Positions 1-7,883 of a stretch of 64,000 bases of DNA are shown here, piece by piece. The number at the start of each line of letters is the position of its first letter. The first letter of the stretch is position 1. The stretch comes from Rhizobium acidisoli. Lineage in GTDB: Bacteria > Pseudomonadota > Alphaproteobacteria > Rhizobiales > Rhizobiaceae. The notes under the pieces were generated by a model, which had not been told where the DNA came from, ran no database searches, and worked only from the letters and a program-made list of their open reading frames with translations. Made by a program: the position numbers and the translations under genes. The stretch lies in assembly GCF_002531755.2 (NCBI RefSeq), contig NZ_CP034998.1:2666001-2730000 (forward strand), read 5' to 3'.

Positions 1-299
1 ACGGGAACCTCGGATTTCAGCATCGGCAATTCCTTGGCATGCACCAGCGACGTCGATTGCGTCGGCTGCAGCTGCAACTCGTCATCATAGGCCTTGACCA
101 GCCGCTCCAGCCGGTTCGGCTGTGATTGAAGCGCCCAGTCGGCCTTGAGAAGGTCGATCGTGTCCTCCTCGAGCTTGATCTCGGCTTCGAGGCGATGAAC
201 CTCTTCGAGCTTCAATTCGGCGCGATGCTTGATCGTGTAGGTGACGGCGGCGGTGGCCGTCATGACGCCGATGAGCACGAGATCGAACGTTTTCAGCAT
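1..299 (-). CDS. ftsL: Cell division protein FtsL, 3' end cut by window edge
   Basis: FtsL is a small bitopic protein of the divisome that works with FtsB/FtsQ. Reading leftwards from an ATG at 299, the product opens MLKTFDLVLIGVMTATAAVTY, a short cytoplasmic end followed by one membrane segment. Next comes a charged heptad-rich stretch (HRAELKLEEVHRLEAEIKLEEDT...) typical of the FtsL coiled coil. The ATG lies one base after the rsmH stop, and GGAGGT overlapping that stop is its ribosome binding site. The order mraZ-rsmH-ftsL is the standard dcw layout and supports the call more than sequence identity, which is low in this family. About 99 residues are visible and the C-terminus is outside the window. 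Confidence 0.9.
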   Translation of the reverse strand, partial: MLKTFDLVLIGVMTATAAVTYTIKHRAELKLEEVHRLEAEIKLEEDTIDLLKADWALQSQPNRLERLVKAYDDELQLQPTQSTSLVHAKELPMLKSEVP

Positions 300-300
300 A

Positions 301-1326
301 TCAACCTCCAAGCTTTCCGAGACTGGCGAGATTGGGAAACCCGAAGAGCGACATATCCGCGGCTTCAGCGGCGGCCTCCGTCCTCAGGCCGGCGCGCAGT
401 TTGGCGGAACGGGCGCGCGGATTGATCTCCGCCTCCGCCTCACTTGCCGAAACCATCGGCTTGCCGATCGCCGCGAAAGTTGCCGCCCGCTCATGCGCGA
501 CAGGCAGATGCCGCGACCCCGACGCCTTGCCGGCGCGGTCGGAGAAGAATTTCTTGACGATGCGGTCTTCGAGCGAATGAAAGGTGACGACGACGAGCCG
601 GCCGCCCGGCTTCAGCGCCGCTTCCGCCGCAAACAGCGCCTGTGCGAGTTCGCCGAGCTCGTCATTGACGAAGATGCGCAAGGCCTGGAAGACGCGCGTT
701 GCCGGATGGATCTTGTCCTTCATCTTGCGGGGCGTGACCAGCTCGATGAGACCGGCAAGATCGCGTGTCGTCTCGAACGGCTTTTCCTCGCGACGCTTCT
801 CGATCGCATGCGCGATGCGCGGCGCCTGGCTTTCCTCACCGAGGAAATGGAAGATGCGGATGAGATCGGCGACCTTGGCGCGATTGACGACATCGGCGGC
901 CGAAACGCCTGCGGCCGACATACGCATGTCGAGCGGCCCGTTCTTCTGGAAAGAGAAACCGCGCTCGGCCTCATCGATCTGCATCGAGGAAACGCCGATA
1001 TCGAGGACGACACCGTCGAGCCCGCCTTGCGGCGCATGATCGGCAAGATGTGAGAATTGCGAATGAACGAGCTTGAGACGGCCACCATGGGCGGCAACCA
1101 TTGCCTGGCCGGAGGCAATCGCCGTCGGATCGCGGTCGAGCGCGATCACCTCGGCGCCGGCCGCAAGAATGGCTGAGCTGTAACCGCCAGCACCGAAGGT
1201 ACCATCAAGGATGAGCTTGCCGGGCGCGGGCGCCAGCGCCGAAAGCACTTCATCAAGAAGGACAGGAATGTGACGAACCGGTCCGCCACCGGCATCAGTT
1301 GAACCTCCGCCAGGATTCGCCACCAT
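301..1326 (-). CDS. rsmH: 16S rRNA (cytosine(1402)-N4)-methyltransferase RsmH (MraW)
   Basis: RsmH methylates N4 of C1402 in the 16S rRNA P site using SAM. The 341-residue product starts MVANPGG and runs into [14 protein letters not shown]. The SAM-binding motif [13 protein letters not shown] follows near residue 40, then [17 protein letters not shown] and [16 protein letters not shown], all hallmarks of the MraW family. The same frame stays open upstream through mraZ, but that extension has no homology and contradicts the mraZ frame, so the start at 1326 is chosen. It begins 17 bases after the mraZ stop and ends one base before ftsL, so it is co-transcribed with both. Confidence 0.96.
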   Translation of the reverse strand: MVANPGGGSTDAGGGPVRHIPVLLDEVLSALAPAPGKLILDGTFGAGGYSSAILAAGAEVIALDRDPTAIASGQAMVAAHGGRLKLVHSQFSHLADHAPQGGLDGVVLDIGVSSMQIDEAERGFSFQKNGPLDMRMSAAGVSAADVVNRAKVADLIRIFHFLGEESQAPRIAHAIEKRREEKPFETTRDLAGLIELVTPRKMKDKIHPATRVFQALRIFVNDELGELAQALFAAEAALKPGGRLVVVTFHSLEDRIVKKFFSDRAGKASGSRHLPVAHERAATFAAIGKPMVSASEAEAEINPRARSAKLRAGLRTEAAAEAADMSLFGFPNLASLGKLGG

Positions 1327-1343
1327 TCCGTTCCCTCGTTCTT

Positions 1344-1781
1344 TCAGGAACGCTTGCCCGCCAGCTTGCGCTCCCCTCGTGCCTGCGCCTGCGCAGCCAC
1401 AAAAGCCTGCGGCTGCCAAAGCTGAAAATGATCCGCCCGACCGACGAAGGTCACTTCGTCCGAGATGCCGGTAAAGCCGCGAATGAAATCCGTGACCATC
1501 AGCCGCCCCTCGGCGTCGAGCTTCATGAAGACCCCGCCTCCATGAATGAGAAGCGACATCTCGTTCGCATCCGGCAAAAACGGATCCTCCGCAGCAATCT
1601 GCCGTTCGAATCTTTCGAGAAGATCCGGACCGCCGACGCTGATCGCCGGAAACACAAAGTCCTGGAAGCAATAGAGCTCCTGAACATTGCGCTGCACCAG
1701 CACGGAACGAAATGCCGAAGGCACGGAAACCCTGCCCTTGGCATCGATCCTGTTGGTCGCATTCGAAAGGAAGCGGCTCAT
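1344..1781 (-). CDS. mraZ: Transcriptional regulator MraZ
   Basis: MraZ is a ring-forming AbrB-fold DNA-binding protein that represses its own dcw operon. From the ATG at 1781 the product is 145 residues, a normal length. It opens [21 protein letters not shown], with the DAKGRVSVP signature, and has the second repeat [16 protein letters not shown] near residue 85. An in-frame ATG at 1793 would add MFRV; I prefer MSRFLSN because homologues begin at this phrase. The open frame extends further upstream to 1973, but that stretch covers the promoter and is not coding. The gene heads mraZ-rsmH-ftsL, and its probable operator lies about 175-210 bases upstream. Confidence 0.95.
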   Translation of the reverse strand: MSRFLSNATNRIDAKGRVSVPSAFRSVLVQRNVQELYCFQDFVFPAISVGGPDLLERFERQIAAEDPFLPDANEMSLLIHGGGVFMKLDAEGRLMVTDFIRGFTGISDEVTFVGRADHFQLWQPQAFVAAQAQARGERKLAGKRS

Positions 1782-1954
1782 CACACGAAACATCCGTTCC
1801 CGCAGGGATCCGGACCAAAAGACGCCCGAAACTCCCAATATCAGGCACAGCTTCGCAAGCCGGATGAGCAAAAACCCCTCCGACGCTTCCGGAGAGGAAG
1901 ACGCCTTTGCTTTGCGATGAATGGGCAGGTGATTGCCCTGGTGCAGTGCGCATT

Positions 1955-1990
1955 TGGGATAGCATGGGACCATATGGGCGTCAATGGGAT
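1955..1990. promoter_or_regulatory. mraZ operator: Four TGGG repeats at 10-bp spacing, probable MraZ box
   Basis: On the plus strand TGGG begins at 1955, 1965, 1975 and 1985, exactly one helical turn apart (TGGGAT, TGGGAC, TGGGCG, TGGGAT). MraZ is known to bind TGGG-type direct repeats with about 10-bp periodicity upstream of mraZ. The array sits on top of the predicted -35/-10 elements of the mraZ promoter, as expected for autorepression. The repeats read in the orientation opposite to mraZ transcription. Binding is inferred. Confidence 0.85.
1956..1984 (-). promoter_or_regulatory. Sigma-70 type promoter of the mraZ-rsmH-ftsL operon
   Basis: On the minus strand TTGACG (complement of 1979-1984) is followed after 17 bases by TATCCC (complement of 1956-1961), close to the rhizobial CTTGAC-N17-CTATAT pattern. 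Transcription would start near 1949, giving mraZ a leader of about 165 bases. All four MraZ repeats overlap this promoter. Confidence 0.65.
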
Positions 1991-2209
1991 ACGCCCATTT
2001 TGCAACAGACGCATGATCAAAAATTTATAAGCTGTTAAGTTTAACAAAGAGTTAGGATCGCCCTGTTGCGATGGTCGCGCAGCGGTGCTTTTGCAAAAAG
2101 AATTTTCAACGGGCGGATTGCATGAGCATCCACTTGAAAACCTTCGATTTCAGCGGCTTACGGGGAAGTGATTCCTAAAATCAGGGCTTGATCGCGCCAC
2201 AAAAGTTAA

Positions 2210-2612
2210 TCGCCAGTTGGCCTGTAAGCCGGGTTCTGTATGGCTCCGGCGTGAACCGGAACGTGGCAGCCATTCCTCTGGGACAGCGTTCGCACGCTGC
2301 CTCGCGCAACCCACCCGGATGACTGGCCTGGAAACCGGCCGGAAGGCCTTTCGGCCTGCCGCGTCATCCCTATTCGGTCTTGCTCCCGGTGGGGTTTACC
2401 GTGCCATTTCCGTTGCCGGAGATGCGGTGGGCTCTTACCCCACCCTTTCACCCTTACCTGTCATGACAGGCGGTTTGCTTTCTGTGGCACTTTCCCTGAG
2501 GTCGCCCTCGCCGGACGTTATCCGGCACCGTGTTTCCGTGGAGCCCGGACTTTCCTCACCCTACCGCCTTTCGGCATTGGTAAAGCGCGGCTGCCCAGCC
2601 AACTGGCAGGGC
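2210..2612 (-). ncRNA. rnpB: RNase P RNA, bacterial class A
   Basis: This is the catalytic RNA that matures tRNA 5' ends. Read on the minus strand, it holds the universal P4-region phrase gaggaaagtccgggctccac (near 2560-2540). It ends with the signature gaacccggcttacaggcc (near 2235-2218). The terminal P1 helix is visible: GCCAGTTGG (complement of 2599-2607) pairs with CCAACTGGC (complement of 2212-2220). The length of about 400 nt fits alphaproteobacterial type A RNAs. The exact 5' and 3' ends are estimated to within a few bases. Open frames on either strand here are spurious. Confidence 0.97.
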
Positions 2613-2659
2613 TCCCATAAACGAGAGAGACGGCAATTGCCACCTAAATCAAAATTTAT

Positions 2660-3835
2660 TTAGCGAAATTGCGGTGTGAAATCCGTGGAGTAGCCCTGTT
2701 CGCTGATTCTGCCTGATAAAAGCAGCTCGGCCCCAAGCCGGCCGATTTCGTCCGAGCTCTTGGCAGAGGTGCCGGCGCAGCCCGTCAGCACCGCGATTTC
2801 CGGCGATGAGGTATAGCCGATCATCGGATGGCCGCTTTCCGTCTGCGACACGACGCAGGCCGCCGTCGAAATCGACAGCGGCGCCATGTCGGGCACGAGC
2901 CCTTCGACGATACGTTTGAGATAGGCGCGCACGGTCTCGCGCCCCTCGGTTTTGAACCACGCGCGCATCGCTGCCTCGTCGCCGAGCGCCAGATCGTCGG
3001 GGTCGCCGCCGATCTTCAGGTAGAATTTGCCGTCGGGATAACGGATCGGCGGCAGCAGGTAGATATGGATGCCGGGCACATCGAGAATGAGCGACGGCAT
3101 GGTCGCAAGACGCTCCGCCTCGATCTCGCTCACCTCGAAAAGTGTGACCGTCCGGCCATAAACCGTCATAGCAACCGGACGCGGCAACAGATTCTCCGCA
3201 ATGGAAAATCCGCCCGCTGCCAGCAGCACCTTCTCGCCGCGATAGCTCCGGCCGCCGGCAGTCTCGACGACAGCCGATCCGCCCACGCTGCGGATCGAGA
3301 CGGCATGGTCGCGAATGACGGCGGCACCGGCCTTTTCCGCCAGCAGCGACTGTGCCTTGACCAGCTTGCGCGGACTGATATGCCCGGCCCCTCTCGCCTC
3401 GAAGACCCCGGCGGCGCCATCGGGAAAGGCGAAGAAAGGAAAGGCGGCCTTCAGCCCGGCCTCACCGAGAAGGCTGGTCTCGACGCCAAGCGAGACGGCC
3501 GCCTGCCGGGTCCTCTGGAGATAATCGCTTCCATCAGGCGCGACGACGACGCAGCCGACCTCGCGATAGAAGTCGATGCCGCTGTCGCGGGAAATCTCGC
3601 GGTAACGGCCGATCGCGCGGTTGGCGAGCAGCGCCCAGTTGCGGTCGGGGTCGATGGTGCGGGTAATGCGCCCCTCGTCGTAATGGCTGGCGAAGACGCC
3701 CTGATGCGCCTTGCGATCATCAGGCTCGTCCGGGCCGATCACCGCCACACCATCCACTTGTCGCGCCAGATGCCGCGCCGCCGCAGCCCCCATCAGCCCG
3801 CGGCCGACGACGATATATTTGAAATCGACTGCCAT
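2660..3835 (-). CDS. FAD-dependent amine/amino-acid oxidase, sarcosine-oxidase-like (paralogue A)
   Basis: A 391-residue flavoprotein of the DAO/monomeric sarcosine oxidase type. It starts MAVDFKYIVVGRGLMGAAAARHL, with the dinucleotide-binding GxGxxG at residues 11-16. The motif HYDEGRITR near residue 55 resembles the substrate-side H-x-R-I-x-R of monomeric sarcosine and N-methyltryptophan oxidases. ACVVSQTESG in the C-terminal third places a cysteine about where those enzymes bind FAD covalently. Substrate unknown. The start at 3835 follows AAGGGAG; the frame is open further upstream, but that part lies in the neighbouring gene. The neighbour upstream, 11 bases away, is a close paralogue, so the two look like a tandem duplication in one operon. 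Confidence 0.85.
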   Translation of the reverse strand: MAVDFKYIVVGRGLMGAAAARHLARQVDGVAVIGPDEPDDRKAHQGVFASHYDEGRITRTIDPDRNWALLANRAIGRYREISRDSGIDFYREVGCVVVAPDGSDYLQRTRQAAVSLGVETSLLGEAGLKAAFPFFAFPDGAAGVFEARGAGHISPRKLVKAQSLLAEKAGAAVIRDHAVSIRSVGGSAVVETAGGRSYRGEKVLLAAGGFSIAENLLPRPVAMTVYGRTVTLFEVSEIEAERLATMPSLILDVPGIHIYLLPPIRYPDGKFYLKIGGDPDDLALGDEAAMRAWFKTEGRETVRAYLKRIVEGLVPDMAPLSISTAACVVSQTESGHPMIGYTSSPEIAVLTGCAGTSAKSSDEIGRLGAELLLSGRISEQGYSTDFTPQFR

Positions 3836-3846
3836 GATGCTCCCTT

Positions 3847-5034
3847 TCAGGCAAAGACCGGCGTCAGCTCGCCGCCGAAATCCTTGTCGCCGAGCGCCCC
3901 TTCGGCCAGAAGCACGGCGCCCAATCGCCCGAGTTCGTCGGAAGATTTGGCCGCGACGAAATTGCCGCCGGTAAGCACCGCGATGCGCGGCGACTGGGTA
4001 AATCCGGCGTAGGGATAACCGGTCGGCGTGAAATTTGCCACGCAAGGCCCCGAGGTGACCGGGCAGCCGGCAAGCGCTGGCATCAACTTGAGGGCGACGC
4101 GCGCGAGATGCTCGCGCTCGGCCACGCAGCCATCGGAACGGAACCACGCGCCGACATCCTCCAGCGCTCTGAAAGACAGCATCTCGGTGTCGCCGCCGAG
4201 TTTCAGATAGGTCTTGCCGTCGGGATAACGCACCGGCGGCAGGATATAGATGTGATCCTCCTCCCGGTCGCCGAGCACGATCGTCGACGGCATATCGCCG
4301 AAGATCGCCATCTCGCGCGCGCCGATCTCGTAGAAGACGACCGTGCGCGCCATCACCCTGGTATCGACGGGACGCGGCAGCAGGGCATTGAAATTGCTGA
4401 AACCGCCGGCAGCGACCAGCACGCGCTCGGCACTGTAGCTTCTGCCACCGGCCGTCACTTCGACATGGGAACCGGCGTCGCGCACGGATGTGGCGACTGC
4501 TTCGATCAGCGAGACGCCACCCTGTTCGGCAAGCCTCGCCTGCGCCCGCACCAGCGCCCGCGGGTTGATGTGCCCGGCGCGCTTGCGCTCGAAATATCCG
4601 GTGAAATCTGGATCGGCGGCAAGATAGGGAAAACGTTGGCCAAGGTCCGACGGCGCGATGGTCTCGATATTGCTGCAGAGCGTCCGGCTGACGGTTAGCG
4701 CCCGGTTGATATAGTCCTGCTCATCCCTTGGCGTCGGACCGGCAAACAGGCAGCCGACCTCCGAATAGAAGGAAATGCCGCTCCTTGCCTCGATTTCGCG
4801 GTAGCGGTCGAGCGCACGGGCGGCGAAACTTCCCCAGGCCAGATTGCCGTCGAAAGTGCGGGTGATGCGCGCCTCGTCGTAATGGCTGGCGAATATCCCG
4901 TGATGGGCCTTGCGTTGCTCCGGCTCGCGCGGGCCGATCAGCGCGATGCCGTCGGCCATCGAGGCGAGATGCCGTGCAGCAGCTGCCCCCATCATGCCGC
5001 GCCCGATGATGATGAACCTGAAATCGATTGCCAT
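3847..5034 (-). CDS. FAD-dependent amine/amino-acid oxidase, sarcosine-oxidase-like (paralogue B)
   Basis: A 395-residue paralogue of the downstream gene. It begins MAIDFRFIIIGRGMMGAAAARHL, with the FAD-binding GxGxxG, then KAHHGIFASHYDEARITRTF. RSYSAERVLVAAGGFSNFN lies mid-protein, and PCVANFTPTGYPYAG near the C-terminus has a cysteine aligned with the covalent-FAD position of monomeric sarcosine oxidases. The ATG at 5034 is preceded by GAGG. Sixteen further in-frame codons exist upstream but lie inside the tandem dyad repeats, so the shorter form is chosen. Likely oxidises an N-methyl or other secondary amine; this is inferred from family only. Confidence 0.85.
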   Translation of the reverse strand: MAIDFRFIIIGRGMMGAAAARHLASMADGIALIGPREPEQRKAHHGIFASHYDEARITRTFDGNLAWGSFAARALDRYREIEARSGISFYSEVGCLFAGPTPRDEQDYINRALTVSRTLCSNIETIAPSDLGQRFPYLAADPDFTGYFERKRAGHINPRALVRAQARLAEQGGVSLIEAVATSVRDAGSHVEVTAGGRSYSAERVLVAAGGFSNFNALLPRPVDTRVMARTVVFYEIGAREMAIFGDMPSTIVLGDREEDHIYILPPVRYPDGKTYLKLGGDTEMLSFRALEDVGAWFRSDGCVAEREHLARVALKLMPALAGCPVTSGPCVANFTPTGYPYAGFTQSPRIAVLTGGNFVAAKSSDELGRLGAVLLAEGALGDKDFGGELTPVFA

Positions 5035-5035
5035 A

Positions 5036-5097
5036 CCTAACCTCGCATCGAGGTGGCCTAACCTCGTCTCGAGGTGGCTCACCTCGATTCAGGTGGG
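5036..5097. repeat. Three tandem 20-21-bp units, each an ACCTCG-N3-CGAGGT dyad
   Basis: Units at 5036-5056, 5057-5077 and 5078-5097. The first two are 21 bp and nearly identical; each contains a perfect 6-bp inverted repeat around a 3-bp centre (ACCTCG cat CGAGGT; ACCTCG tct CGAGGT). The third has one base missing in the right arm. They lie immediately upstream of the flavoprotein start, and unit 1 includes its ribosome binding site. Two-turn spacing suggests a cooperative operator array; RNA hairpins that mask translation are the alternative. Confidence 0.75.
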
Positions 5098-5171
5098 GAT
5101 ATCACGGCAAGCGTCCTGATTCATATCGCAAAAATGCCGGGAGAATTTTCGCCCGACGCGTCTGGCGAAGC

Positions 5172-5699
5172 TCAGTCGAGCATCGCCAGGACCTTGCCGC
5201 AATAGGTCTTCGACACCGGGTTCATGCGCGTGGCGGCATGGCCGGCATTGTATTTCAGGATGGTGTTGCAGGTCTGCCCGCCGCCGAGCTGATGGGCGGC
5301 TGCCAGATATTTCATCCCGTATTTGATGTTGGTTTCCGGATCGAACAGGCCCTTCTTCGTGCCGGAATACCCCATCATCCGCGCCGTCGCGGGCTTGATC
5401 TGCATCAGGCCGATTTCGCCGGCACTGCCGCGTGCCTTCGGATTGAAATTGCTCTCGACACGCACGACGGCCTGAGCGAGCGCCACCGGTACGTCGTATT
5501 CGGCAGCATATTTATTGATCAGCGCGGCATAGGGAACGCTGGCGGAAAAATCGGGCATGGCATAGCCGCTCTGGCGATCGACGGTTTTCAGCGGGATGGT
5601 TTCGGCCCTGGCACCCCAGTCATCACCAGCCAAGGCAAAACTATTTCCCGCCAGCAGCATACCAACGCATGCCGCAGCACCAACAATCATATTCTTCAT
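5172..5699 (-). CDS. Secreted lytic transglycosylase (SLT domain)
   Basis: Cleaves the glycan strands of murein. The 175-residue protein has an N-terminal signal peptide (MKNMIVGAAACVGMLLAGN..., likely cut after FALA). A single SLT/GH23 domain follows from about residue 60. The catalytic glutamate is in VRVESNFNPKARG. GEIGLMQIKPATARMMGY and LFDPETNIKYGMKYLA are the standard following motifs. The short length is that of a bare catalytic domain without targeting modules. It is a single gene on the minus strand, 72 bases from the repeat array. A second SLT protein at 9904 shares the LFDxETNIKY motif, but the two differ in anchoring. Confidence 0.9.
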   Translation of the reverse strand: MKNMIVGAAACVGMLLAGNSFALAGDDWGARAETIPLKTVDRQSGYAMPDFSASVPYAALINKYAAEYDVPVALAQAVVRVESNFNPKARGSAGEIGLMQIKPATARMMGYSGTKKGLFDPETNIKYGMKYLAAAHQLGGGQTCNTILKYNAGHAATRMNPVSKTYCGKVLAMLD

Positions 5700-5907
5700 G
5701 TAGTCTAATCACTCCGACCCATAGAATTGCAGGACTGCGCGCCTCGCCGTCATCCGGTCATACGCGATCAAGAACTGATCGCGTTCCGCAGCAATTCTTA
5801 TCGTTTCATTTGGCGCCCGTGGTTACACTTTAAAAAGCCGTGAGCGCTGTTCAGCGGGCGTTCTTAGACCATCGCAATGAGGAGATAATAGGGAAATGAT
5901 GTGGCGA

Positions 5908-5940
5908 GGTAGTTTTCTCGACGGCCGCGAGAAAACTACC
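5908..5940. terminator. 13-bp perfect inverted repeat, probable terminator of the amidase operon
   Basis: ggtagttttctcg (5908-5920) and cgagaaaactacc (5928-5940) are perfect complements around a 7-base loop. The hairpin lies just beyond the amidase stop at 5961 on the minus strand. No long T-run follows, so efficiency is uncertain. The rest of 5700-5960 shows no gene. Confidence 0.55.
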
Positions 5941-5960
5941 TGATGTCGGGGCTCTTCCGC

Positions 5961-6722
5961 TCAGGAATAACGCGGCAGCGCCGATAGAAGCCGGTGCAGC
6001 GTGTCGATCGTCGAGAAATCGGCGATGCCGTCCACCCGTTCGGGCCGGAAATGACGCTGGAAAGCCTCCACGTCACCTGCCGTCTTTTCGGAAAATTGCC
6101 CTGTGATTTCAGTGCCGTAACCATAGAGAGACAGCATCGACTGCAGTGCCTCGACAGGCTGGCCGGCATCACCCCGCTGGAAGAAGCGCCCGCCGGTGAT
6201 CGTTGCCGGCTCGACCCAGTGCCCGATGCCCGCCCTGTAGAGTTCGGCCCAGGGGAATTTCTCACCCGGATCGACCTTGCGAATCGGAGCGACATCGGAG
6301 TGCCCAAGGACCCGCTCCGGCGTGATCGACCAACGTTTGACACAGTCGCGACACAATTCGATCACCGCGGCGATCTGCTCTTTTGGGTAATCGGGAAGCC
6401 CGCCGGGATGGCCGGCATTGGCGATCTCGATGCCGATCGACAGCGAATTGATATCCGTCTCGCCGTGCCAGCTGCTCTTTCCCGCGTGCCAGGCCCGCCG
6501 CACCTCCGGCACCAGCTGCACCACCTCGCCGTTCTCATGCACGAAATAATGGCTGGAAACCTGGCTCTCGGCGCGACAGAGCCAGTCGAGCGCGCCATCC
6601 GCCGTCGGCATGCCGGTATAGTGCAGCAGGATCATGTCAGGACGGCGCCCGCCCGCGCGCTCGCCATGGTTCGGCGAAGGCTGCACGCGGGCGCTCCCGC
6701 AGTCGGCCTCGAAAGAGGTCAT
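5961..6722 (-). CDS. N-acetylmuramoyl-L-alanine amidase, AmpD/AmiD type with PG-binding domain
   Basis: A zinc amidase that cuts the lactyl-amide bond between muramic acid and the stem peptide. The 253-residue protein carries an Amidase_2 domain: MILLHYTGM near residue 30 (zinc His), SIGIEIANAG, and LGHSDVAPIRKVDPG (zinc His and Asp). A peptidoglycan-binding repeat (VEALQSMLSLYGYG...) fills the last 80 residues. No clear signal peptide is visible, so it may act on recycled muropeptides in the cytoplasm; AmiD relatives are exported. Its ATG overlaps the stop of the upstream TerB/J-domain gene by 4 bases, so the two are translationally coupled. Confidence 0.92.
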   Translation of the reverse strand: MTSFEADCGSARVQPSPNHGERAGGRRPDMILLHYTGMPTADGALDWLCRAESQVSSHYFVHENGEVVQLVPEVRRAWHAGKSSWHGETDINSLSIGIEIANAGHPGGLPDYPKEQIAAVIELCRDCVKRWSITPERVLGHSDVAPIRKVDPGEKFPWAELYRAGIGHWVEPATITGGRFFQRGDAGQPVEALQSMLSLYGYGTEITGQFSEKTAGDVEAFQRHFRPERVDGIADFSTIDTLHRLLSALPRYS

Positions 6723-7426
6723 GCGGCGCGGCGTTCCTTCTCGATCGCCGCATAGGCCGCGTTCAGCGCCGCCATGCGCTCATTGGCGATGACGTGGAAC
6801 TCCTTCGGCACGCCGCGCGAGATCAGCCGGTCGGGGTGATGTTCGCTGACGAGGCCGTGATAGCGGCGGCGGATGGTCGGGAAATCGTCCGAGGGCAACA
6901 CACCGAGCACCTTGTAGGGATCGCCGCCTGTGGAGACGTGACGGGCGGCGATCTGCTCGAAGCGCGTCTCGCTCATCTGGAAGATCTCGCCGATATGGCT
7001 GAGGAAATTCAGTTCTTTCTCGTGGATCAGCCCATCGGCCTTGGCGATATGGAAGAGACCGTCGAGCACGTCTTCCAGCACCGTGCAATTGGCCGCACAG
7101 GTCACGCAGAGCGTCGAAAGCCTTTCGGCATAGGCTTCGTAGCCGGCCACGTCCTGACGTGCGAGGTTGTAAAGCCTGGCGACGTTCTTCGCCTGATCCT
7201 GCGGAAATTCGAAGATTTCGCGGAAGGCATCGACCTCCTTCTCGCTGACGATGCCGTCGGCCTTGGCCATCTTGGCCGACAGCGCGATGATCGCCACGGA
7301 GAAAGCCACCTTGCGCCGGGTCTCGGGATCGCCTTCGAAAACCGTTCGGATAGCCTCGACCACCGCAGACAGCGCATTGCCCGCGGTATTGCCAATGGCA
7401 TTCAACAGTTTTTCCCAGAAGGACAT
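6719..7426 (-). CDS. DjlA-like protein: TerB domain plus C-terminal J domain
   Basis: A 235-residue co-chaperone-like protein. Residues 40-160 form an acidic helical TerB domain (SAKMAKADGIVSEKEVDAF and its repeat HIAKADGLIHEKELNF). The last 65 residues are a J domain (DPYKVLGVLPSDDF...) with the diagnostic HPD in SEHHPDRL, which stimulates DnaK-type ATPases. Unlike E. coli DjlA, the N-terminus lacks a clear membrane anchor; it is only mildly amphipathic. The start at 7426 follows GAGAG and gives MSFWEKLLNAIG; a longer frame to 7474 has no support. It overlaps the amidase by 4 bases. Confidence 0.88.
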   Translation of the reverse strand: MSFWEKLLNAIGNTAGNALSAVVEAIRTVFEGDPETRRKVAFSVAIIALSAKMAKADGIVSEKEVDAFREIFEFPQDQAKNVARLYNLARQDVAGYEAYAERLSTLCVTCAANCTVLEDVLDGLFHIAKADGLIHEKELNFLSHIGEIFQMSETRFEQIAARHVSTGGDPYKVLGVLPSDDFPTIRRRYHGLVSEHHPDRLISRGVPKEFHVIANERMAALNAAYAAIEKERRAA

Positions 7427-7883
7427 CGAAATCTCTCGCACGCTTGTCAACTTATATACAAACAGCTTGACCAAAGAATCGTAGCCTTTGCAAGGCGACT
7501 ATTGGTCGTAGGGCCGAACACAGTTTTCACGATTTGGTAATTGTCGCACCGCAGCAAAGCGTCCTCCTGCGCCGGGCACCTGCGCTTCGGAGCGCGCTCG
7601 CCGGTAATTTCCACAAGAGTTCTCGACAGCCAGAACGGGCTTGAAACGATTATATCAGCTCTTCTGGTCGCCACGCCGCAGAAAGGCGCGTTTTCATAAA
7701 TTCTTTACTTTACAGGCTCCTTTCCCTGCCGCATCCATGCGCTCATGCATGTCGCCTGGAAATGTGCAGCGGGTCCGGGATGACGACATGCATGAAAACA
7801 ATGAGGTAAGCGCGTCGCTTGAATCGAATTCAGTGCAACGCCGATAGCTGACGCCGCCGCACCGAAACGCCATAGGAGGGATC
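7427..7883. other. Intergenic region between divergent djlA-like and pfp genes
   Basis: No convincing gene is seen here. It should hold the promoters of both divergent genes, but no strong -35/-10 pair or operator stands out. A short frame of about 20 codons at 7790 lacks a ribosome binding site. The pfp ribosome binding site (AGGAGGGAT) lies at its right end. Confidence 0.5.

Noticed and set aside
301..1965. 554-codon version of RsmH extending through mraZ
   Set aside because: The extra 213 residues have no homology and overlap mraZ in another frame. The MVANPGG start gives the normal length.
2206..2663. Open frames on both strands around 2.2-2.66 kb
   Set aside because: They cover the RNase P RNA, whose conserved P4 and 3' signature explain the sequence.
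5036..5097. CRISPR-like repeats
   Set aside because: Only three contiguous units without spacers, so tandem dyads and not a CRISPR array.
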